Below are positions 56,811-64,000 of a stretch of DNA of 64,000 nt, one piece after another (position 1 is the stretch's first letter; each line of letters opens with the position of its first letter). Both the position numbers and the translations under genes were made by a program. The stretch is from contig DWZD01000019.1 of assembly GCA_019118345.1 (NCBI GenBank), positions 1-64,000 of the forward strand, given 5' to 3'. The notes beneath the pieces were generated by a model. The model had not been told where the DNA came from and did not search any database. It saw only the letters and a program-made list of their open reading frames with translations. This DNA is from Candidatus Desulfovibrio intestinavium (GTDB lineage: Bacteria > Desulfobacterota > Desulfovibrionia > Desulfovibrionales > Desulfovibrionaceae).

Positions 56811-58708
56811 CCGGCATTTGCGCCGTCAACGGGCAGCCCCTGCCGGAGGACGCCGCCGCCCAGGTGGAGGCCATGTGCCGGCGCATGCGCCACCGGGGGC
56901 CTGACGGGCAGGGCGTCTGGCAGGAAGGCGGCGTCTGTCTGGGGCATCGCCGTCTGTCCATCATTGACCTTGCGGGCGGCGCGCAGCCCATGCACAGCGC
57001 CGACAATCGCCTCCATGTGACCTTCAACGGCGAAATCTACAATTTCCCGGAACTGCGGCAGGAACTGGAAGCCCGGGGGCATGTCTTCCGCACGACCTCG
57101 GATACGGAAATCATCCTGGCGGGCTGGCGGGCCTGGGGTCGGGACTGTCTGCAACGCTTTGACGGCATGTTTGCCCTTGCCCTCTGGGACGCACAGGAAA
57201 AGCGCCTGTTCTGCGCCCGCGACCGCTTCGGCAAGAAGCCCTTTTTTTACACCCTGCAGGCTGGCCGTCTTGCCTTCGCCTCGGAGCTGAGCGCCCTGAC
57301 CAGCCTGCCCGGGCTGACCTTCAGCCTGTCCCCGCAGGCCATCATGCGCTATCTGGCCTACGAATATGTGCCCACCCCGCAGACCATGTACGCCGAGGCC
57401 CATTCCCTGCCCCCCGCCCACTGGCTGGAACTGCATGAAGGGCAGCTGCGCACGGAACGCTACTGGGATCTGCCCTTTCCTGACGAGGACGATGCCCGCG
57501 ACGAACACGAGATCTGCGCCGCCTACCACGAGCTGCTCTCCCGGGCGGTCAAGCGCCGCATGATCAGCGACGTGCCGCTGGGGGTTTTTCTTTCCGGCGG
57601 CATTGACTCCTCCATCGTGGCCGGACTCATGGCCCGGCAGTCGTCCGCGCCGGTGAAAACCTTTTCCATCGGCTTCCGCGAAGCCAGCTATGACGAAAGC
57701 CGCTATGCCCGCATTGTGGCCCGCCGCTGGCAGACCGATCATCACGAGCGCATCCTCTCGGCCGAGGACTGTGCCGAACACCTGCCGCGAATCATCAGCT
57801 GCATGGACGTGCCCCTGGCCGACGCCTCGGTGGCGCCCACCTGGCTGCTTTCCGGCGTCACCCGCGAAAAGGTCACGGTGGCGCTGGGCGGGGACGGCGC
57901 CGACGAACTCTGGGCCGGATACGAACACTATATCGGCTACAAGGTCGCCACCTGGTACAATGCCCTGCCCGCGGGCCTGCGCCGGGGCTGCATCGAACCG
58001 CTCTGCCGCCTGCTGCCCTCCTCCTCGGGCTACATCAATCCGCGCCTGGCCGTGCAGACCTTCCTGCGCGGCGCGCACGCGCCGGACTGGCTGCGGGTGC
58101 AGACCCTGCTCACCGCCCTCGGCCCGGACGTCCAGCGGGACTTGCTGGCCCGGCCCGACCCGGACTTTCTGCGCGAGGAAAACCTGTTTGCCCCCACCCG
58201 GGAGCACTTTGACCACTGGCCGCCCGGCCCCTCCCCGCTGGCCCGCGCCTTTCACGTCTATGCCCGGCAGTACCTGCTGGACGATATTCTGGTCAAGGTT
58301 GACCGCTGCTCCATGCTCTGTTCGCTGGAAGTGCGCGCGCCCTTCCTTGACCGGGACGCGGCGGAATTCGTGGCCCGCCTGCCCATACGCCACAAGCTGC
58401 GGGGCTTCAAGCGCAAGTATCTGCTCAAGCGGGCCTTTGCCGACGTGCTGCCGCCGGAAATCCTGCACCGCAACAAGCGCGGCTTTCAGATTCCCGTGGC
58501 CGACTGGCTGCGCGGACGGCTGCGCCCCCTGCTCGAGGACATGCTCGCCCCGGCCCGGTTGCGGGAACAGGGCATCCTTGATCCGCAGGCGGCGCGGCGG
58601 CTCATGGACGCCCACTTCAGCCGCCGTCAGGATCTGCGCAAGCCGCTCTGGACGCTGCTTGTCCTGCAGCTCTGGCTGGAGGCCCGGGGGCACGACGCGC
58701 AGGGCTGA
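56798..58708 (+). CDS. asnB: Asparagine synthetase (glutamine-hydrolysing)
   Basis: MCGIAGICAVNGQ (Ntn Cys2); SGGIDSSIVAGLMARQS PP-loop; FNGEIYNFPELR. Confidence 0.92.
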   Translation: MCGIAGICAVNGQPLPEDAAAQVEAMCRRMRHRGPDGQGVWQEGGVCLGHRRLSIIDLAGGAQPMHSADNRLHVTFNGEIYNFPELRQELEARGHVFRTTSDTEIILAGWRAWGRDCLQRFDGMFALALWDAQEKRLFCARDRFGKKPFFYTLQAGRLAFASELSALTSLPGLTFSLSPQAIMRYLAYEYVPTPQTMYAEAHSLPPAHWLELHEGQLRTERYWDLPFPDEDDARDEHEICAAYHELLSRAVKRRMISDVPLGVFLSGGIDSSIVAGLMARQSSAPVKTFSIGFREASYDESRYARIVARRWQTDHHERILSAEDCAEHLPRIISCMDVPLADASVAPTWLLSGVTREKVTVALGGDGADELWAGYEHYIGYKVATWYNALPAGLRRGCIEPLCRLLPSSSGYINPRLAVQTFLRGAHAPDWLRVQTLLTALGPDVQRDLLARPDPDFLREENLFAPTREHFDHWPPGPSPLARAFHVYARQYLLDDILVKVDRCSMLCSLEVRAPFLDRDAAEFVARLPIRHKLRGFKRKYLLKRAFADVLPPEILHRNKRGFQIPVADWLRGRLRPLLEDMLAPARLREQGILDPQAARRLMDAHFSRRQDLRKPLWTLLVLQLWLEARGHDAQG

Positions 58709-58788
58709 TCCGCAGGCCGCAGGGCCGCACGCCAGCCGCTGCCGCCCGACCTGCAACAGAGCGATACGATTGTCGCGGCAAACAAGGC

Positions 58789-58817
58789 TTGCCCCCCTTC
58801 GGCGCAGTGCTTATACT
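58789..58817 (+). promoter_or_regulatory. Sigma-70-type promoter upstream of htpX
   Basis: TTGCCC-17 bp-TATACT. Confidence 0.5.
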
Positions 58818-58863
58818 GAAAGGGAAACGCCGCCTCGCGGCGCAAGCCTTTCAAGGAGCATAC

Positions 58864-59739
58864 ATGACCAGTCAGATAAAAACCATTCTCCTGCTCGGCC
58901 TCCTTTCCGCCGTCATCATCGGTCTGGGGGGGCTTGTGGGCGGACGCAGCGGCATCATCATCGCCTGCGTCCTGGCCCTGCTCATGAATGTGGGGAGTTA
59001 CTGGTTTTCGGATTCCATTGTCCTGCGCATGTACCGTGCGCGTGAACTCAGCCGGGACGAAGCGCCGTGGCTGCATCAGATCGTCGAAAACCTGGCCCGC
59101 AATGCCGGCATTCCCAAGCCCCGCATCTGCAGCATTCCTGAAGACGCCCCCAATGCCTTTGCCACGGGCCGCGATCCTGAGCACGGCGTGGTAGCCGTAA
59201 CCGAGGGCATTTTGCGCATCCTCTCCCCCGAGGAGCTGCGCGGGGTGCTGGCCCATGAAATGGCGCACATCGCCAACCGCGACATCCTCATCCAGACCAT
59301 CGCCGGCGTCATGGGTTCGGTCATCGTCATGCTGGCCAACATGCTGCAATTTGCCGCCTTCTTCGGCGGGAACCGCAGCAATGAGGACGGCGAGGGCGGC
59401 ACCAGCCCGCTGGCAGGCATCGTTCTGGCCATCCTGGCCCCCATTGCCGCCAGTCTCATCCAGATGGCCATTTCCCGCTCGCGCGAATATCTCGCCGACG
59501 AAACCGGCGCCCGTCTCTGCGGGCAGCCGCTGGCCCTGGCCGGCGCCCTGCACAAGCTCAGCGGCGCCAGCGGTGCATTGCCCCTGCGCAGCGGCAACGC
59601 CTGCACCGAACAGATGTTCATCGTCAAGCCCGTGTTCGGCTTCGGCGGCAGCATGAACAATCTGTTCAGCACCCATCCGCCCATCGAGGAACGCATCCAG
59701 CGCCTTGTGGATATGAACCGTACCGGTCAGTTCCGCTAA
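58864..59739 (+). CDS. htpX: Protease HtpX homolog (M48 metallopeptidase)
   Basis: GVLAHEMAHIANRD HExxH motif; N-terminal TM pair; aaggag RBS. Confidence 0.94.
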   Translation: MTSQIKTILLLGLLSAVIIGLGGLVGGRSGIIIACVLALLMNVGSYWFSDSIVLRMYRARELSRDEAPWLHQIVENLARNAGIPKPRICSIPEDAPNAFATGRDPEHGVVAVTEGILRILSPEELRGVLAHEMAHIANRDILIQTIAGVMGSVIVMLANMLQFAAFFGGNRSNEDGEGGTSPLAGIVLAILAPIAASLIQMAISRSREYLADETGARLCGQPLALAGALHKLSGASGALPLRSGNACTEQMFIVKPVFGFGGSMNNLFSTHPPIEERIQRLVDMNRTGQFR

Positions 59740-59766
59740 CCGACCGCACGCCGCCAAGGAGTTACC

Positions 59767-60186
59767 ATGATCCGTCCGCTTTCCCGCCTTGCTCTCCTCT
59801 GCGTCTGCTGCCTGCTGCTCGGGGCCTGTTCCGCACGACAGCAACAGGCGGATACGCTCTTCCCCGAAGACTGCGAGAAGGCCTACACCTATGCGCCCGG
59901 CAACTACATCATTGAAATTGCCGGCGGCTCCGAGGTGGTGCTTGATCCCCTGATGCATGATTTCCTGCTGTTCTGCAGCGCCAAACAGGCCCACGACCAT
60001 GTACTGGAAGAAATCAGCCGTCACCGCCTGCCGCGCGGCGACTGGCGCATCTATGTGGTAGGCGGTTCCTTCCGCGATCTGGCCCAGCCTGCGGGCGGGA
60101 ATACCTATGTGCTCAAGCGTATGGCCCCGCTGGTGGATTGGGTATCGGAAATGCCGGTGGGCAATATGCGCTACATCGAACCGTAG
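59767..60186 (+). CDS. Small lipoprotein of unknown function
   Basis: LLLGACSARQQQ lipobox; aaggagttaccATG. Confidence 0.7.
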   Translation: MIRPLSRLALLCVCCLLLGACSARQQQADTLFPEDCEKAYTYAPGNYIIEIAGGSEVVLDPLMHDFLLFCSAKQAHDHVLEEISRHRLPRGDWRIYVVGGSFRDLAQPAGGNTYVLKRMAPLVDWVSEMPVGNMRYIEP

Positions 60187-60253
60187 GCCGCGCCATACCA
60201 CTGCAGCCCGGCGGGCAGGAGGGGAGACCCTTCCGCCCGCTTTTTTGTCGCTC

Positions 60254-60540
60254 GCAGCGCCAAACAGGCCCACGACCATGCGCGAGAAGAAATCAGCCGT
60301 CACCGCCTGCCGCCGCGCGACTGGCGCATCTATCGCATCTATGTGGTAGGCGGTTCCTTCCGCGATCTGGCCCAGCCTGCGGGCGGGAATGCCTATGTGC
60401 GCATGCGCATGGCCCCGCTGGCGGATGGGCTATCGGCAATGCCGGTGGGCCATATGCGCTGCATCGAACCGCAGACCGCGCCATACCGCCGCAGCCCGAC
60501 GGGCAGGAGGGGAAAAAACGCGCCTTGTTTCGCGCGTCGC
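60254..60540 (+). pseudogene. Degenerate partial tandem duplicate of lipoprotein gene 59767..60186 and its 3' flank
   Basis: gcagcgccaaacaggcccacgaccatg recurs at 59975 and 60254 (offset 279) with near-identity through '..GSFRDLAQPAGGN.YV..' and the post-stop flank. Confidence 0.85.
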
Positions 60541-60804
60541 GGCGGCGTGCGGCACTAGCCTGGACGAGCCGGCGGGAATCTGACTCGACGCCATTCCCAC
60601 GCCATAATGCAACAGGCCGCCGGGGGGTCGGCGGCCTGCGCGAGAGGGAGGATGTTCCAACGGTTAGAGGTTACTGTTCAAGTGAGGAGGAGTTGTCATT
60701 GGTTGAGGGTTAATGGAATGAGGAGGAAGTTGTATGCGTACCGCCATGAGGCGGACAATTTCACGTTTTGCGTGTCTTTGGGATGTCGTGCGCTTGCTGC
60801 GGTT

Positions 60805-61407
60805 TTAGTCGTCCTTGTCCTTCTTGTCCTTCTTTTCCTTCTTGTCCTTCTTGACATCCTTGGCGGGACGATCCGCATAGCCGTCGGGCGCGCCGACTTC
60901 CTTGGAAATCTTGTCCATCATTTCGTCATGCAGGTCGGCCATCTGATTGTGCAGCTTGACCAATTCCTCGGCGGTCTGGCGCACCTGCTGCACATCGGGA
61001 TTGCTGGCGTTGCGCAGGGCGCGCAGTTCCTGCCGTTTCACGAAAATCTGATCCCGCAGGGGTTCCATGCGCGGGGTGTACTCGTCAATGATCTTGTCGA
61101 AGGCGGCGCGCTGTTCGGGCGACATGGCCCGATAGCCGAAACCGTAGCCGTGATGTCCCCTGTGGCCCCAGCCCATGCCGGGGCAACCGCCGCGGAATGC
61201 CGGGCCGTCACAACCGGGGCCGTAACCGGGGCCGCCATAGCAGGGGCCGTTGCCCGGGCCGCGCCCGCCATAGCCGGGGCCGTAGCCGTAACCGTCACCG
61301 TGGCGGGGGCCGCCGTGATGGGGGCCGGCAAAGCTGTCGGCGGCAAAGAACGTTCCGCCCGCCAGGGCTGCCATCAACACCGGAATCATCAACTTCTTGT
61401 TCATCAT
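60805..61407 (-). CDS. Periplasmic heavy-metal sensor/ZraP-Spy-like protein with Gly/His/Cys-rich N-terminus and Lys/Asp tail
   Basis: Signal peptide; GPHHGGPRHGDGYGYGPGYGG...; YRAMSPEQRAAFDKIIDEYTPRMEPLRDQIFVKRQELRAL; aaggag RBS. Confidence 0.8.
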   Translation of the reverse strand: MMNKKLMIPVLMAALAGGTFFAADSFAGPHHGGPRHGDGYGYGPGYGGRGPGNGPCYGGPGYGPGCDGPAFRGGCPGMGWGHRGHHGYGFGYRAMSPEQRAAFDKIIDEYTPRMEPLRDQIFVKRQELRALRNASNPDVQQVRQTAEELVKLHNQMADLHDEMMDKISKEVGAPDGYADRPAKDVKKDKKEKKDKKDKDD

Positions 61408-61590
61408 CTGCTCCTTCGGAAATTACCTGTCAGCGGAGGTTTGAACCTGTCCATTCCTGGAGTTGACAGGCCGGCTCTTCTCTGCCGGCCAGCAGCATCA
61501 CCGAAATGGCCGCAGCAATTATCAGGGTTATCATCCTGGCTCCTGCAATCTTTTGTCCGGGCGGTTTGCATCCGCTCGTGCCTCTTTTAT

Positions 61591-61606
61591 AGCAACCCGC
61601 GTGCCA
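61591..61606 (-). promoter_or_regulatory. Sigma-54 (-24/-12) promoter
   Basis: Minus strand TGGCACGCGGGTTGCT: TGGCAC-N5-TTGC consensus match. Confidence 0.85.
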
Positions 61607-61703
61607 AACTTATTTTTTTCTTTTATTTCCAATAGATATAAGAAAACACCCACAGTTGCTCCCCCACGCTGGCCCGGAGCTGCCCGGCCATTGCCCATAA
61701 ATT

Positions 61704-61747
61704 GAACAGCCGTGTTCAGGGGCTGTTCATTTTTTGAACACCTGTTC
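61704..61747. promoter_or_regulatory. Putative enhancer-binding-protein sites (GAACA/TGTTC repeats)
   Basis: GAACA-N4-TGTTC (61704-61717), TGTTC (61724-61728), GAACA-N2-TGTTC (61736-61747), about 100-140 bp upstream of the sigma-54 promoter. Confidence 0.6.
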
Positions 61748-61889
61748 GATTTTCGCACGCCTTTGCTCGCAAGCGTCACAGCCGTCTGCCGCGCAGAGGA
61801 ATCGCACCGTCAGGCTTTTCCAGCAAAAAGCCCCGCCTCGACAATGCGAAGCGGGGCCGGAAGGCATGGCGGATCGGATGGCAGCGTGC

Positions 61890-62318
61890 CTACTGCGGAA
61901 AAGCGGGCTTGATCATGCTGCGGCAGCCGCGTCCGCGCTGATGGGGGAAGATCACCCCCGCCTCCTCGTACAGACGTTCCCGCACATGCCGGTAGCGGGC
62001 ACGCAGTTCATCCCGCAGGCTTTGCAGTTCCCAGCCCAGACGGGGCAGGGCATCTGAGGGGGTGTTGGCGTTATAACTCAGGCTGTCCAACTCTTCCATC
62101 TTGGCGTGGATGCGTTCCCGCAGTTCCAGAATGGCGGGACGCTCCTCATCCAGAATGGCGCGGGCACGCTCGCCCTGTGCGGGGGGAAGCTCGGACAGCC
62201 ACTCTTCCACATCGCGATATTGCCGATGCCCGCCGCCGTGCCCATGCCCGCCGGCAACAATATCCGCCGGCAGGGACAGGCTCAGCAGAAGCAGCAAAAG
62301 AATGGCGAAAGTGTGCAT
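61890..62318 (-). CDS. Second Spy/ZraP-like periplasmic protein
   Basis: Signal peptide, His/Gly segment AGGHGHGGGHRQYRD, helical ELRERIHAKMEELDSLSYNANTPSDALPRLGWELQSLRDELR. Confidence 0.7.
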   Translation of the reverse strand: MHTFAILLLLLLSLSLPADIVAGGHGHGGGHRQYRDVEEWLSELPPAQGERARAILDEERPAILELRERIHAKMEELDSLSYNANTPSDALPRLGWELQSLRDELRARYRHVRERLYEEAGVIFPHQRGRGCRSMIKPAFPQ

Positions 62319-62505
62319 TGTCGAGTCCTTGAACAGAATTCGGCCGCTTTTCTTGCATAACAACAAGCCTGCGTCTCGCGCAAGCCGGGCCGGATGAAAT
62401 TTTTGTTGCAAGAAGCGTGCAATTCCGGCCTTGCCGACTCCCGGGCACGCTCCGGCGACCGCTCCCGAAAAGCTGCGGTGAGACGCGCCGAACCGCACGT
62501 GCGGG

Positions 62506-62534
62506 ATGACAGCCCGGGCCGGGGCGCGTATACT
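62506..62534 (+). promoter_or_regulatory. Sigma-70-type promoter abutting the histidine kinase start codon
   Basis: ATGACA-17 bp-TATACT, 6 nt before ATG at 62541. Confidence 0.5.
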
Positions 62535-62540
62535 CTACGC

Positions 62541-64000
62541 ATGAAACAGACCGATTCGGCCCCTCCCTGCGCCGCCGGGGCAGCCGCCGGGCCGCCGGGC
62601 GGCAGCGACGACACGCGCCCCCTCGCCCTTGGCCTCGGTGGGGCGGCCTTTGTCTTCGTCTTCATTGTCGCGCTGGTGGCCGTGGGTTCCATCCACCGCA
62701 ACGAGGACGCCATGGGACGCCTGCTGGCGGAAAAAGGCTCCACCCTCGTCAGCACCCTGGAACGGGTGCTGGGCCTGGGCCTGCGCAGTCAGGCGGGCAT
62801 TCCCCTGCAAAGCCTGCTGGACACCCTGGGCACCAGCCGGGACGTGCGCTTCATTGCCGTCACCATGCCGGACGGCACCATTCTTGCCCACAGCCAGCGC
62901 AATCGACGCGGCGAAATCCTCCTGCTGGACGGGCGAGAAATGGACGAAAACCGCATGAAGGGCCTGCATCCTGACGGCAAGATGCGCTACGGCTTTCTGA
63001 ACATGGAGAACAAACCGGTTTTTGTGGTCTACCGCCAGTTCATGCCGCCTCCGCCGGAGCTGGCCGGGCGCTTTCCCACGCCGGTCATCTTTCTGGGGCT
63101 GGATCCGTCCCCCTTTGACATTACACGCCAGCAGGACAGGGATTACATGATCATCCTCGCGGGCGTGGCCCTGCTGGTGGGGCTGGCCTGCCTCATGGCG
63201 CTCTATTACGCCGAGCGCGCCCGCCAGTCGCGCCGGGGACAGCGCCGGGCCGAAGGCGAGGTGCGCCGTCTGGAAGAGGAAATGCGCCGCAAGGAAAAGC
63301 TGGCCGCCGTGGGCACGCTGGCCGCCGGGGTGGCGCATGAAATCCGCAATCCCCTCAGTTCCATCAAGGGCTATGCCACCTATTTCGGCCAGCGCTTCCC
63401 CGAGGACAGCGAAGATCGCAAGGCCGCCGAAGTCATGGTGCGCGAGGTGGACAGGCTCAACCGGGTCATCACCGATCTGATCGGCCTCTCCCGGCCCACG
63501 GACATTCACCCGCGCCCGACCCGGCTGGACGAAGTGATGGAACATGTGTTGCGCCTCATCCGTCAGGATGCCGCGCATCACCATATCCGCCTGGAAAGCA
63601 CGGCGGACGCCCATCTGCCCCCGGCCAGCATCGATCCCGACCGTCTGGGTCAGGCCCTGCTCAATATCTGCCTCAATGCCCTGGACGCCCTGCAGGGCGC
63701 GCCGGACAGCCCCCCGCTGGAAGGCGAGGCCATCTTGCGGCTGGACGCCCGCCGTGAAAAGGATATGCTGCGGCTGGACGTGATCGACAACGGGCACGGC
63801 ATTGCGCCCGAAAACCTGCGCCATGTCTTTGATCCTTATTTTACGACCAAGGGACATGGCACCGGGCTGGGGCTGGCCACGGTGCACAAGATTGTGGAAG
63901 CCCACGGCGGGACGGTCGGCGTCCGTTCCCGACAGGCCGCCAACGGCCGGCGCGGCGAGACCGTGGTCAGCCTGCGCCTGCCCGTGGCCGCCGGCAGCGC
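62541..64000 (+). CDS. zraS: Sensor histidine kinase, ZraS/HydH-like (runs off window; absent from ORF track)
   Basis: Open frame from ATG 62541 to window end; TM LALGLGGAAFVFVFIVALVAV; H-box LAAVGTLAAGVAHEIRNPLSSIKGYATYF; N-box QALLNICLNALDAL; G-box FDPYFTTKGHGTGLGLATVHKIVEAHGG. Confidence 0.85.
   Translation, partial: MKQTDSAPPCAAGAAAGPPGGSDDTRPLALGLGGAAFVFVFIVALVAVGSIHRNEDAMGRLLAEKGSTLVSTLERVLGLGLRSQAGIPLQSLLDTLGTSRDVRFIAVTMPDGTILAHSQRNRRGEILLLDGREMDENRMKGLHPDGKMRYGFLNMENKPVFVVYRQFMPPPPELAGRFPTPVIFLGLDPSPFDITRQQDRDYMIILAGVALLVGLACLMALYYAERARQSRRGQRRAEGEVRRLEEEMRRKEKLAAVGTLAAGVAHEIRNPLSSIKGYATYFGQRFPEDSEDRKAAEVMVREVDRLNRVITDLIGLSRPTDIHPRPTRLDEVMEHVLRLIRQDAAHHHIRLESTADAHLPPASIDPDRLGQALLNICLNALDALQGAPDSPPLEGEAILRLDARREKDMLRLDVIDNGHGIAPENLRHVFDPYFTTKGHGTGLGLATVHKIVEAHGGTVGVRSRQAANGRRGETVVSLRLPVAAGS

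Noticed and set aside
60781-60860. Possible short tandem repeat/CRISPR-like tract (ttgtccttctt repeats)
   Set aside because: It is the coding sequence for the Lys/Asp-rich tail of the ZraP-like protein (KKDKKEKKDKKDKDD), not an array with spacers.

Overview
The window is a high-GC chromosomal segment. Gene content suggests a flagellated Desulfovibrionaceae-type deltaproteobacterium (inference, not tested by search). Its left edge (about 1-1140) is an AT-rich fragment that ends at a 5'-truncated tRNA-Ser(GCU) 3' half, as expected for the distal att site of a tRNA-integrated element. That fragment carries a frameshifted, highly divergent FtsZ-like gene whose GTP-binding signatures are lost. The rest of the window contains: a small flagellum-like locus with a GT9 glycosyltransferase; a tandem array of seven TraT-like/glycine-zipper lipoproteins; topA-xdhC; an RND efflux operon; a dicarboxylate symporter; fliR, argB and gltX; an NhaC antiporter; a flagellar/chemotaxis operon (fliL, cheY-like, fliA, flhG, flhF, flhA, flhB); and an aromatic amino-acid operon (ADH synthase, DHQ synthase II, pheA, aroA, tyrA). 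The aromatic operon is preceded by an unannotated leader peptide rich in Phe/Tyr/Trp with terminator/antiterminator arms. Next come a complete IS1595-type element with perfect 22-bp TIRs and an 8-bp TSD, then a divergent glycan/lipid biosynthetic cluster (flippase, MFP, OMF, KS-less AT-ACP-DH PKS-like protein, alpha-oxoamine synthase, two GT4s, deacetylase-like protein, AsnB), then htpX. The window ends with a Zra/Spy-like metal-stress locus that has a perfect sigma-54 promoter, GAACA/TGTTC upstream sites and a possibly leaderless histidine kinase gene. Most promising findings: the GTPase-dead FtsZ-like gene on an integrated element, the aromatic leader-peptide attenuator, the TraT-like lipoprotein array, and the KS-less PKS plus alpha-oxoamine synthase cluster.
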